Origin: DATBGE01 sp036558125
GTDB lineage: Bacteria > Gemmatimonadota > Gemmatimonadetes > Gemmatimonadales > GWC2-71-9
Reading direction: 5' to 3'
Assembly (NCBI GenBank): GCA_036558125.1
Contig: DATBGE010000108.1
Span: 1-64,000, forward strand
DNA: 64,000 bases
Program-made: the position numbers and the translations under genes
Notes under the pieces: generated by a model
What the model was told of the DNA's origin: nothing
Database searches by the model: none
What the model saw: only the letters and a program-made list of their open reading frames with translations
Part shown: positions 1 to 7,343 of the stretch, piece after piece
How positions within the stretch are numbered: position 1 is the stretch's first letter
Layout of the letters: each line of letters opens with the position of its first letter

Positions 1-989
1 GAGGAGTCCCGCAGATCGCTCTTGGTGGAAACGAGGAGGACGTTGGAGCCTGTGATCTCGAAATTGCCCGACCGGCCGTCCTCACAGGCCAGGATGAGAT
101 CGGCCTCGCCGAGGTAACGCCGGCTCATCGTCATCCCGAGCGTCTCGAGCCGGTCCTCGCTCTCAGCGAGTCCGGCCGTATCGATCAGCCGGACCGGCCA
201 GCCGTGAAAATCGGCTGGCGCCTCGATCGCATCGCGGGTGGTTCCCGGGATTTCAGTCACCAGCGCGCGATCCACGCCGAGGAGGGCATTGAATAAGGAA
301 GACTTGCCGGCATTGGGCGGCCCGGCGAGGACCACGACGGCACCTTCACGAACCCGGGTGCCGGCCGGCGCGCTGGCCAGGAGTTGTGAGGTCCGCGCGG
401 TGACTTCCGCGAGACGCTGGCCGAGCTGGTCCCGGGAGATGGGACCGTCATCCTCCTCCGGGAAGTCTACCTCGTAGGCGAGTTGGGCCTGGAGATCGAT
501 CAGCCCGTCACGCAGACCCGTGATCCGGCGAGAAAGCCCGCCATCCAGTTGGCGGAGCGCCACCTGGGCCTGAGCCGGGACCGTGGCGTCTACCAGATCG
601 CCGACGGCTTCCGCCTGCAGCAGATCCAGCTTCCCATTAAGCACGGCACGACGGGTAAACTCTCCCGGCAAAGCGCTCCGCGCCCCAGCCGCATACAGCG
701 CCGCAAGCAGCCGGGTCACGACCGCACTCCCGCCATGACAGGAGAACTCGACCAGATCGTCGCCGGTGTAGCTGCGTGGAGCTGGGAAGACGATGTACAA
801 CCCGCGATCGATCACTTCTCCCGAGGGATCTCGGAAGGTTGCGAGGCGCGCTTCTCGTGGGGGAGTCGGACGGAATCCCTGCACCACCTTGGCAGCGATG
901 TTCAGGGCGCCTTCGCCGGACAGCCGCACCACGGCAATGGCCGAGCGGCCAGGGGCTGTGGCGAGAGCGGCGATGGGGTCGGAGAGCAT
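1..989 (-). CDS. mnmE: tRNA modification GTPase MnmE (partial, C-terminus beyond window)
   Basis: MnmE pairs with MnmG to install the cmnm5/nm5 group on wobble U34 of tRNAs, acting as a folate- and GTP-dependent cytoplasmic complex. The minus-strand reading begins at ATG 989 (MLSDPIAALATAPGRSA) and shows the N-terminal folate-binding domain, including DLVEFSCHGG, followed by the G domain: P-loop GPPNAGKSSLFN near 300-340, IPGTTRD, switch II DTAGLAES near 160-185, and TKSD near 20-40. The helical C-terminus with the CxGK end lies outside the window. It is the last gene of the rpmH-rnpA-yidD-yidC-mnmE set. The 67-nt spacer to yidC is almost wholly an inverted repeat that begins in this start codon. 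Its partner mnmG lies some 44 kb away in the window instead of next to it. Confidence 0.95.
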   Translation of the reverse strand, partial: MLSDPIAALATAPGRSAIAVVRLSGEGALNIAAKVVQGFRPTPPREARLATFRDPSGEVIDRGLYIVFPAPRSYTGDDLVEFSCHGGSAVVTRLLAALYAAGARSALPGEFTRRAVLNGKLDLLQAEAVGDLVDATVPAQAQVALRQLDGGLSRRITGLRDGLIDLQAQLAYEVDFPEEDDGPISRDQLGQRLAEVTARTSQLLASAPAGTRVREGAVVVLAGPPNAGKSSLFNALLGVDRALVTEIPGTTRDAIEAPADFHGWPVRLIDTAGLAESEDRLETLGMTMSRRYLGEADLILACEDGRSGNFEITGSNVLLVSTKSDLRDS

Positions 990-1060
990 AGGTGTCAGGT
1001 GTTCGGTGTCAGGGTCAGGTAGTGCTCCCTGACACCTGACCCCTGAAACCTGACACCTAT
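988..1060. repeat. Inverted repeat built from GGTGTCAGG words
   Basis: ATAGGTGTCAGG at 988-999 is the exact reverse complement of CCTGACACCTAT at 1049-1060. A second pair lies inside (GGTGTCAGGG at 1005-1014 with CCCTGACACC at 1028-1037). The element fills the yidC-mnmE spacer, touching the mnmE start codon and the yidC stop codon. It could fold into a long RNA hairpin that separates expression of the two genes, or be a dispersed repeat. Confidence 0.8.
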
Positions 1061-2697
1061 TTCTTCTTCGCGGGAGGCGGAGGCGCGGGGGGTGGCTGAT
1101 TCTTGAGCCGCTCCTTCGCGAGCATCCATTGCTGCGGAACGCTGACCATGTTCTGTACGAAGTAGTACAGGTTCAACCCCGAAGCGAAGTTGAAGAAGAG
1201 TACCGTCATCATCACGGGCATGATGTAAAGCATCGTCTTCATCTGGGGATTCGGCGGCACCCCGATCATGCCCACCTTGCTCACCGCGAACAGGGACAGC
1301 CCCATCAACACCGGCAGGATGAACAACGGATCCTTGAGCGACAGGTCGGGCAGCCAGAGGAACGACTGGCCCCGCAACTCGATCGTATTCTGGAACACGA
1401 AGAACAGCGCCAGCAGGATCGGCCAGGGCAGCAGCATGGGCCAGCAGCCGCTGAACGGGTTCACGTTGTGTTTCTTGTAGAGCTTGAAGACCTCCGCCTG
1501 CATCGCCTGTGGGTCGTCCTTGTGCTGATCCTGCAGCGCTTTCATCTCGGGCTGCAGCGCCTGCATCTTGATGCTGGCTCGCATGCCCTTCTGGTTGAGT
1601 GGCCACAGCACGACCCGGATCATGATGCCGAACAGCACCAGCACCATGCCGTAGGCCAGATGCAGGTGCTGGTGCATCCAGACCAGGAGCCACCGCGCGA
1701 CTACCGCGACCGGCCGGATGAGGGTCCGGAATCCCGGCCACCCGTAGGGATTGATGTCGTAGAAATCGTGGCCGATAGCCCGGAGACGCGCGTACTCCAT
1801 GGGGCCGATGTAGGCGCTGAACGCGAAGTTCCCGGCCGCCTGAACCGGCAGGCCAAGGCGAACCGCGGCATGCGTAGGCTTGGATGGGCCGGCCACCGGG
1901 ACCGCGGTAACGCCGCTGATCGCCGATGAGGCCGAATCGATCGCGAGGACGGCTGCCACGAAGTACTTGGACTTGACCGCCACCCATTCGAACGGACCGC
2001 TCAGAACCGTCGCCTCTCCCGGTTTCAACGCGGCGAACCGCTTCAGCTGTGACTCATCCGTCTTCGTGACGACGCCGTACTCGTATTGATTGGCGGCGGA
2101 GTCCGCCTCGGTGTGCGCCAGTCCGTTGCCAAGTCCCACGACCAGTGTCGCGCCGTTCGGGCCGATTCCCGACACCTGGCCGGTCACGTGGACCCGGTAA
2201 TCATCGGGCCGGAAGCCGTAGGTGATTTCGACCTTAACGTCACCCCGCATCGCGCTCAGCGTGAGCCGCCCCGGCTCGCTGACCCGCAAGGATTCGGTCG
2301 AGGGAGTGAAGGACCAGTCGTCGAGTGACAGGGTGTCATTCCCGACAACCAGCGCGTAGGTGTACCAGGTATCGCCGGCGGGAATCAGTCGAGCCGGAGC
2401 CTTCCGGTCGGCCGGCGCCAGCGAGGGGTACCCCTGGATCGTGGCCTGAACCAGGTGGGCGCCCCGGGTCGAGAACTCGTAGCGGTAGAGCTGTGAAATG
2501 ACTTCAACCGTGTCGCCCACCTTGGAGCTGTCGGGAGCAACGCGCGGCAGTGAGGTCTGATCCGGAGCCGGCGCCATCGCGCCAGGAGGAGCTGTCTCCG
2601 TTGCGGGCGGGCGCGGCGTCGGCTTCTTCAGGAAGAAGGTCGGCGCGATGGCGATCGCCATCATGAGAATGATCGCCCAGAGGACTCGACGGTCCAT
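1057..2697 (-). CDS. yidC: Membrane protein insertase YidC
   Basis: YidC inserts and folds inner-membrane proteins, alone or with SecYEG. The protein is 546 aa, the long Gram-negative form. A first membrane segment near residues 4-23 (VLWAIILMMAIAIAPTFFL) is followed by a proline-rich linker, a large periplasmic beta-domain (about 60-340) and the conserved five-helix insertase core (GMVLVLFGIMIRVVLWPLNQ, PMLLPWPILLALFFVFQ). The tail is basic and proline-rich (KNQPPPAPPPPAKKK), as expected for a ribosome-facing C-terminus. It starts 17 nt after the yidD stop, in the usual rnpA-yidD-yidC order. The periplasmic domain is good evidence for a diderm host. Confidence 0.97.
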   Translation of the reverse strand: MDRRVLWAIILMMAIAIAPTFFLKKPTPRPPATETAPPGAMAPAPDQTSLPRVAPDSSKVGDTVEVISQLYRYEFSTRGAHLVQATIQGYPSLAPADRKAPARLIPAGDTWYTYALVVGNDTLSLDDWSFTPSTESLRVSEPGRLTLSAMRGDVKVEITYGFRPDDYRVHVTGQVSGIGPNGATLVVGLGNGLAHTEADSAANQYEYGVVTKTDESQLKRFAALKPGEATVLSGPFEWVAVKSKYFVAAVLAIDSASSAISGVTAVPVAGPSKPTHAAVRLGLPVQAAGNFAFSAYIGPMEYARLRAIGHDFYDINPYGWPGFRTLIRPVAVVARWLLVWMHQHLHLAYGMVLVLFGIMIRVVLWPLNQKGMRASIKMQALQPEMKALQDQHKDDPQAMQAEVFKLYKKHNVNPFSGCWPMLLPWPILLALFFVFQNTIELRGQSFLWLPDLSLKDPLFILPVLMGLSLFAVSKVGMIGVPPNPQMKTMLYIMPVMMTVLFFNFASGLNLYYFVQNMVSVPQQWMLAKERLKNQPPPAPPPPAKKK

Positions 2698-2714
2698 TGC
2701 GATGAATTTCTAGG

Positions 2715-2972
2715 TCAGGGAACCGGGTCGAAGCCACCCGGATTGAACGGATGGCAGCGGAGCAGACGCCTGGCGCCGAGCCAGGAACCCTTCACAGCAC
2801 CGTAGCGGCGCAGCGCCTCGAGCGTGTAGTGCGAACAGGAAGGGCTGAATCGGCAACTGGGAGGCAGCACGGGGGAGATGGTGAGCTGATAGCCGCGCAC
2901 CAGCAGAATCAGCAGCTGCTGCGGAAGCCGGGTAATACTGTGAAGCGCGTATTGCTCCCCCTCGCGTACCAT
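2715..2972 (-). CDS. yidD: Membrane protein insertion efficiency factor YidD
   Basis: YidD is a small inner-face membrane-associated protein that helps YidC-dependent insertion. The protein is 85 aa and shows the family core: LVRGYQLTISPVLPPSCRF, the Cys-containing PSCSHYTLEAL, and HPFNPGGFDPVP at the end. I chose ATG 2972 because it forms a TGATG overlap with the rnpA stop. A GTG one codon upstream is also possible. The first 14 or so residues (MVREGEQYALHSIT) are longer than in many homologues, so a later start cannot be excluded. It lies between rnpA and yidC, as in most bacteria. Confidence 0.93.
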   Translation of the reverse strand: MVREGEQYALHSITRLPQQLLILLVRGYQLTISPVLPPSCRFSPSCSHYTLEALRRYGAVKGSWLGARRLLRCHPFNPGGFDPVP

Positions 2973-3307
2973 CACGCTGCTCCGAAGGTTTGGCCGGCCC
3001 AGCCACGAAACTGTTCGCGAAGCTCAACGAAGCTCGCGCCGTAGGCCTCCCTGCGCGTCCTTACCACCAGATCCACTGCCCCCTGGGCCGACCGCACCTC
3101 CCGCCGCCACACTTCGCGGAGCCGGCGGCGCAAACGATTGCGGGCCACGGCGGAGGAATGATACCTGGGGACGATGAGTCCCATCCGCGGGTGGCCCGTT
3201 GTGTTGTCACACCAGATGAACTCGAGGTGCCGCGTCCGCCGGCGCCGGCCCTGCTCAAGGCAGCGCCTCAGATCAGCGGCGCGCGCCAGCCGGTGGGACC
3301 GTGGCAA
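2972..3307 (-). CDS. rnpA: Ribonuclease P protein component
   Basis: RnpA is the basic protein subunit of RNase P and helps the RNA subunit (rnpB, 10322-10736 here) bind the 5' leader of pre-tRNA. The 111-aa protein starts LPRSHRLARAADLRR, typical of the family, and carries the RNR signature RNRLRRRLREVWR in its middle. The start codon is TTG at 3307. No ATG or GTG exists between it and the upstream rpmH stop (14 nt away), so TTG is favoured. The stop overlaps the yidD start (TGATG), indicating translational coupling. Confidence 0.95.
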   Translation of the reverse strand: MPRSHRLARAADLRRCLEQGRRRRTRHLEFIWCDNTTGHPRMGLIVPRYHSSAVARNRLRRRLREVWRREVRSAQGAVDLVVRTRREAYGASFVELREQFRGWAGQTFGAA

Positions 3308-3321
3308 GCGCTCGCTGGTCG

Positions 3322-3483
3322 TTAGCGCGCCCCGTGCTTGGAGCCGATTTTCACGGTGAGCCGCTTTCGCCCCTTCTTGCGACGCCGTGAAAGCGTCGCC
3401 CGTCCCCAGCGGGTGGACATCCGGGCCCGAAAACCATGCTTGTTGACCCGGCGTCGGTTGCGCGGGCGATACGACGGATTCAT
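3322..3483 (-). CDS. rpmH: 50S ribosomal protein L34
   Basis: L34 is a small, very basic protein of the large ribosomal subunit. From ATG 3483 the product is 53 aa and begins MNPSYRPRNRRRVNKHGF, followed by the RMSTRWGRATLSRRRKKGRK region that matches the family. An upstream in-frame extension to 3513 has no family resemblance, so I rejected that start. It heads the minus-strand rpmH-rnpA-yidD-yidC-mnmE operon and is divergent from dnaA, sharing a 124-nt spacer that holds promoters for both. Confidence 0.96.
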   Translation of the reverse strand: MNPSYRPRNRRRVNKHGFRARMSTRWGRATLSRRRKKGRKRLTVKIGSKHGAR

Positions 3484-3511
3484 GGATCTAGTCCCCTCAA
3501 TTGAGCCGCAC

Positions 3512-3541
3512 AACCTACTCAGGCAAGACCTTTTGGGTCAA
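3512..3541 (-). promoter_or_regulatory. Predicted sigma70 promoter for the rpmH operon
   Basis: On the minus strand TTGACC (3541-3536) is followed after 18 nt by TAGGTT (3517-3512), about 30 nt upstream of the rpmH ATG. The -35 matches 5/6 and the -10 is weaker (4/6). It is divergent from, and slightly upstream of, the dnaA promoter. Confidence 0.45.
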
Positions 3542-3543
3542 GG

Positions 3544-3572
3544 TTGACTTTTCCACATGGGGCCCGTACTAT
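3544..3572 (+). promoter_or_regulatory. Predicted dnaA promoter containing a DnaA box
   Basis: TTGACT (3544-3549), a 17-nt spacer and TACTAT (3567-3572) form a good sigma70-type promoter. Transcription would begin near 3579, about 30 nt before the dnaA ATG at 3608. The spacer contains TTTTCCACA at 3549-3557, which differs at one position from the DnaA box TTATCCACA. A DnaA box between -35 and -10 suggests autorepression of dnaA. Confidence 0.65.
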
Positions 3573-3607
3573 CGTGCGCCCTTGCAAACGTCCCACCGCC
3601 GAGCAGC

Positions 3608-4984
3608 ATGCAGCTGTCAGCCAAAGAGGTCTGGAAGCGGGTCCTCGATGAGGCCTACCATCAGCTTCCGGACAAGGTGGTCCGTGCCTGGCTCGAGCCT
3701 ACTGAAGCAGTAGCCCTCGAAGACGGGCGCTTAGTCGTGGCCGCCCCCGATGAGTTCGCAGCCAAGTGGAATGAGACCAATCATGCCGGTCTCCTCGCTC
3801 GGCTGGCCGAGCCATTGGTGGGACGACCGACGGCTGTCGTCTTCCGCGTACAGGAAGACCGGCAGAAGCGCCCCCAGATGGACTTCTTCGTGACGGCACC
3901 GGCTCAGGCCGTTGTCGCCACAAATCCCAGCGCGCAGCCGCTCAACGATCGCTACACCTTCGAGAGCTTCGTCATCGGCAAGTCGAATCAGCTTGCCGCC
4001 GCGGCCGCGCATGCCGTAGTCGAAGCACCAGGCAAGACTTACAACCCTCTGTTCATCTACGGCGCGACCGGGTTGGGCAAGACCCACCTCATGCAGGCCA
4101 TCGCCCATTCGATGGTCCGTACCCGGCCCGACACCCGGGTGCTGTACGTGAGCGCCGAGCAGTTCATCAACGAAGTCATCGAGGGAATCACCCGGCGGAC
4201 CATGCCGGAGTTCCGGAAACGCTACCGGAGCGACATCGATCTGTTCCTGGTGGACGACGTTCACTTCCTGGAAAGCAAAGAGGCCACCCAGGAAGAGTTC
4301 TTCCACACCTTCAACGCCCTTTATGAAGGTGGCAAGCAGATCGCCCTGACCTCGGACCGGCCCCCCAAGGAGATCCCCGGGCTCGAGGCCCGGTTGGTCA
4401 GCCGGTTCGAGTGGGGCATGGTGGCCGATATCGGGCAGCCCGACCTCGAGCACCGCATCGCGATCCTGCGCAAGAAGCAGGAGCAGGACCACCTGGAGAT
4501 GACCATTCCGGACGACGTGCTCCGCTTCATCGCCGAGCACGTCCGCTCCAACGTCCGGGAGCTCGAAGGCTGCATCATCAAGCTGCTGCTGTATGCCTCG
4601 CTCAAGCATCGCGAGGTCTCGATCGAGCTCGCCCGCGAGGCGCTGGCCGACAAGATCCGCCCAGGGGACGATTCGCTGGCGGCACCCAAGACCCTGCCGA
4701 CCATCGACCGGATCCAGGATGTAGTCGCTCGCCGCTGGGGAGTGACGGCGGAGCAGCTCCGCTCCAAGGCCCGGATCAAGACCCTGGTCATCCCGCGGCA
4801 GATCGCGATGTACCTGGCTCGCGATCTCCTCCAGATGCAGTTGATCGAGATCGGCCACGCCTTCGGTGGACGCGATCACTCGACGGTGATCCACAGCGTA
4901 GACAAGGTTCAGCGACAGATGAGCCGGGACCGAGGTTTCCGCGACAGGATCGAAAGCGCTCGCGCCGAGCTGGTTGCACAATAG
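3608..4984 (+). CDS. dnaA: Chromosomal replication initiator DnaA
   Basis: DnaA binds DnaA boxes at oriC, oligomerises with ATP and opens the duplex. The open frame extends back to 3557, but MQLSAKEVWKRVLDEAYHQ at ATG 3608 is the usual domain I start and lies after the predicted transcription start. The 458-aa protein has domain I (1-80), a linker, and the AAA+ core with Walker A GATGLGKTHLMQ, Walker B LFLVDDVHFLE and a sensor II-type region with NVRELEG. The domain IV helix-turn-helix signature GGRDHSTVIHSVDKV is near the C-terminus. It is followed by dnaN after a 224-nt spacer with DnaA boxes. No missing motif was seen. Confidence 0.98.
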   Translation: MQLSAKEVWKRVLDEAYHQLPDKVVRAWLEPTEAVALEDGRLVVAAPDEFAAKWNETNHAGLLARLAEPLVGRPTAVVFRVQEDRQKRPQMDFFVTAPAQAVVATNPSAQPLNDRYTFESFVIGKSNQLAAAAAHAVVEAPGKTYNPLFIYGATGLGKTHLMQAIAHSMVRTRPDTRVLYVSAEQFINEVIEGITRRTMPEFRKRYRSDIDLFLVDDVHFLESKEATQEEFFHTFNALYEGGKQIALTSDRPPKEIPGLEARLVSRFEWGMVADIGQPDLEHRIAILRKKQEQDHLEMTIPDDVLRFIAEHVRSNVRELEGCIIKLLLYASLKHREVSIELAREALADKIRPGDDSLAAPKTLPTIDRIQDVVARRWGVTAEQLRSKARIKTLVIPRQIAMYLARDLLQMQLIEIGHAFGGRDHSTVIHSVDKVQRQMSRDRGFRDRIESARAELVAQ

Positions 4985-5208
4985 GTCTTGAACATCGCGT
5001 GGGAACTGTGGGAAGTCGTGGGCGTTCGCGCGATCTGTCCCCGGCCGGTCCACAGGTTCCACAGGAAGTCGACAAGCACGACAGGCTCTATCATGGATCA
5101 GCAATAGCAATTGGCCATTTGATCCACATTTCCAGAGACTCTACTGCTACTGCTATCAAGTTATTCTTATAGTCTGAACAGAAGTTTTCCTGCACGCTGA
5201 GGAGCGGG
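4985..5208. other. oriC: Candidate origin of replication (dnaA-dnaN spacer)
   Basis: This 224-nt spacer contains no gene. It holds one near-consensus DnaA box TGATCCACA (5120-5128, 8/9 to TTATCCACA) and several weaker CCACA-type boxes: CGGTCCACA at 5046-5054, GGTTCCACA at 5055-5063, and CTTCCCACA on the minus strand at 5015-5007. Just downstream, 5139-5175 is the most AT-rich part. Its minus strand reads TAGCAGTAGCAGTAG, resembling the TAG-type DnaA-trio repeats described at bacterial unwinding elements. The position next to dnaA and dnaN fits known origins. The assignment rests on motif reading only. Confidence 0.6.
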
Positions 5209-6324
5209 ATGAAGTTCACCATCACACGAGAACAGCTTCAGGAAGGATTGGTAGCCGTCGCCGCTTCGGTACCGACCAAGACAACACTACCAGTTCTCTC
5301 CAATATCCTGCTCGAGGCAACCGGCAACGGCCTCCGGCTTTCCGGCACCGACCTGGACATCGCGGTGTCTACCACTGTGCCCGCCTCCGTGGATCAGGAG
5401 GGGGCGCTGACTCTCCCTGCCAAAAAACTGGTGGAGATCGTACGCGAGCTCCCCAGTGCCGCGATTCGGGTTACCAGCTCCGGAGAGCAACGGGTCACCA
5501 TCGAGTGTGGCCGAGCCAAATTCCGCCTGCTCGGCCTGCCTCGTGAGGAATTCCCCGCCTTCCCGGCGGTCAATTTCAGCGGCGGCTGGTCCTGCGCTGC
5601 GGGCGACGTACAGAAACTCATCGGACATGTGGCGTTCGCGGCGAGCACCGAGGAAAGCCGGCCGATCCTGAATGGTGTGCTCTGGGAGCTTCGTCCCGAG
5701 CGGATGCGCATGGTCGCCACCAATGGTCACCGGTTGGCCCGTATGGATGTGCCGGCCACCGGCGGCATGTCGAAGGGACAGGCCGACCTGATCATCCCGC
5801 CGAAGGCGCTAGACCAGATCCGCCGCCTTTTCGGAGACAAGGACGAGCTGGAGATAGCCAAGAGCGAGAATCACCTGGGCTTCCGTTCCGCCTCGACGCA
5901 GGTGTTCACCCGGCTCATCGAGGGGCCGTATCCGAACTACGAACAGGTGATTCCCCGCGAGAACGACAAGAGCGCGACGGCGGACAAGGCCGCCTTGAGC
6001 TCGGCCATCCGGCGCATGAGCATCGTCGCCAGCGACCAGACCCACCGGATTCGTCTCGCCCTCACCAATGGGGCCTGCAAGCTCTCGGTCCAGACTCCCG
6101 ACCTGGGCGAAGCCCAGGAGGAAATGGCCATCACCTACGATGGAGATTCTCTCGAGATTGGCTTCAACGCCACCTATCTCCTCGAGATCCTGAAGTTCAT
6201 GCCCACCGACGAGGTGCGGATGACTTTCAAGGGCCCCGAACGGGCGGCCACCTGTGAGCCGGTGGGCTGGAACGATCCCGCGTCGTACCTCACGCTCGTG
6301 ATGCCGTTGCGCCTCGTGGATTGA
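5209..6324 (+). CDS. dnaN: DNA polymerase III sliding clamp (beta subunit)
   Basis: DnaN forms the ring-shaped dimer that tethers DNA polymerase III to template DNA. The 371-aa length and three-domain layout are standard. It begins MKFTITREQLQEGLVAVAASVPTK, has the mid-protein ESRPILNGVLWEL segment of domain II, and ends SYLTLVMPLRLVD, the typical C-terminal MP(M/L)R strand of the clamp's protein-binding pocket. A Shine-Dalgarno-like GAGGAG lies about 9 nt upstream of ATG 5209. It follows dnaA in the classical order. The stop codon is directly followed by an inverted repeat. Confidence 0.98.
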   Translation: MKFTITREQLQEGLVAVAASVPTKTTLPVLSNILLEATGNGLRLSGTDLDIAVSTTVPASVDQEGALTLPAKKLVEIVRELPSAAIRVTSSGEQRVTIECGRAKFRLLGLPREEFPAFPAVNFSGGWSCAAGDVQKLIGHVAFAASTEESRPILNGVLWELRPERMRMVATNGHRLARMDVPATGGMSKGQADLIIPPKALDQIRRLFGDKDELEIAKSENHLGFRSASTQVFTRLIEGPYPNYEQVIPRENDKSATADKAALSSAIRRMSIVASDQTHRIRLALTNGACKLSVQTPDLGEAQEEMAITYDGDSLEIGFNATYLLEILKFMPTDEVRMTFKGPERAATCEPVGWNDPASYLTLVMPLRLVD

Positions 6325-6385
6325 GTTCCGAGTTTCGGGTTCCGAGTTCCAGATCGATCAACCTCGGAACTCGGAACCGGGAACT
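6324..6385. repeat. Inverted repeat of GAGTTCC words after dnaN
   Basis: GGTTCCGAGTTCC at 6338-6350 pairs perfectly (13 bp) with GGAACTCGGAACC at 6366-6378 around a 15-nt loop. A further GAGTTCCGAG copy lies at 6324-6333 and GGGAACT at 6379-6385. It fills the 70-nt dnaN-arginase spacer. It may act as a terminator or attenuator, although no T-run follows. It resembles the yidC-mnmE repeat in design (short words repeated in both orientations). Confidence 0.75.
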
Positions 6386-6394
6386 GATATTCCG

Positions 6395-7327
6395 ATGCCT
6401 TCCCCCGCAAACACTCCGCGCAAAACCATTCACATCCTCGGTGTTCCCATGGACCTCGGCTCCGGTCGCCGAGGGGTGGACATGGGTCCCTCCGCGATCC
6501 GGATCGCCGGGCTCAATCAGCACCTTCGCGAGCTGGGCCATCGCGTGGTGGATGAAGGCGATCTCCTGATTCACAACATGGAGGAGCTGAGAGTCGGAAG
6601 GCTTCGGGCCCGTTACCTGGCCGAGATCACCCGGGCCAACAGACTGCTTGCCGCCAAGGTGGGACAGGTGATGAAACAAGGCCATTTCCCCCTGGTGCTG
6701 GGCGGTGACCACTCGATCGCGGTAGGAACCATCTCCGGCATCGCCCGCTGGGCCCGGGCGAGCCGTCGCAAAGTCGGGGTGCTCTGGGTGGACGCGCACA
6801 GCGACATCAACACTCCCGGCACTTCCCCGACGGGGAACATTCACGGGATGCCCCTGGCAGCTCTGCTGGGACTCGGTCCCCGCGAGCTGGGCGGCATCGG
6901 TGGGCGTTTCAAGAAAGTGGATCCCGCGAACATCGCCCTCGTGGGAATTCGCAGCGTTGACGAAGGCGAACGCCGACACCTCAAGCGCCTCGGCGTCAAC
7001 GTCTACACCATGGCCGACATCGACCAGCAGGGGATTCACAGTGTGATGGAGAAGGCGCTGGCCAACGTCACCGCGGGCACCGAGCTGGTGCACGTGAGCT
7101 TCGACCTGGATTCGGTGGATCCCAGCCTGGCGCCAGGAGTGGGAACGCCGGTAAAGGGGGGACTGGATTACCGCGAAGCCCACCTCATCATGGAACTCGT
7201 CGCCGCGGCCGGCGTGATGAGCTCCCTCGAGATCGTCGAAGTGAATCCCATCCTCGACGACCGCAATACCTCGGCCCAGTTCGCGGTCGAGCTGATCCAA
7301 TCCGCCTTCGGCAAGAAGATTCTCTAA
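6395..7327 (+). CDS. rocF: Arginase
   Basis: Arginase hydrolyses L-arginine to ornithine and urea at a dinuclear manganese centre. The 310-aa protein shows the ureohydrolase metal motifs in order: GGDHS near residue 104, WVDAHSDIN near 130, SFDLDSVDPSLAPGVGTP near 240, and SLEIVEVNP near 280. The N-terminal VPMDLGSGRRGVDMGPSAIR is typical of arginases and not of agmatinases. ATG 6395 is chosen; nothing upstream is conserved. Ornithine could feed polyamine synthesis, which may connect with the deoxyhypusine synthase homologue at 61971. It ends 16 nt before the convergent mtgA stop. Confidence 0.93.
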   Translation: MPSPANTPRKTIHILGVPMDLGSGRRGVDMGPSAIRIAGLNQHLRELGHRVVDEGDLLIHNMEELRVGRLRARYLAEITRANRLLAAKVGQVMKQGHFPLVLGGDHSIAVGTISGIARWARASRRKVGVLWVDAHSDINTPGTSPTGNIHGMPLAALLGLGPRELGGIGGRFKKVDPANIALVGIRSVDEGERRHLKRLGVNVYTMADIDQQGIHSVMEKALANVTAGTELVHVSFDLDSVDPSLAPGVGTPVKGGLDYREAHLIMELVAAAGVMSSLEIVEVNPILDDRNTSAQFAVELIQSAFGKKIL

Positions 7328-7343
7328 ACCTGCTCGACCAAAG

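Noticed and set aside
3731..5110. 459-aa minus-strand frame
   Set aside because: It is antisense to dnaA. Its length comes from high-GC third positions; the dnaA frame explains the codon pattern and motifs.
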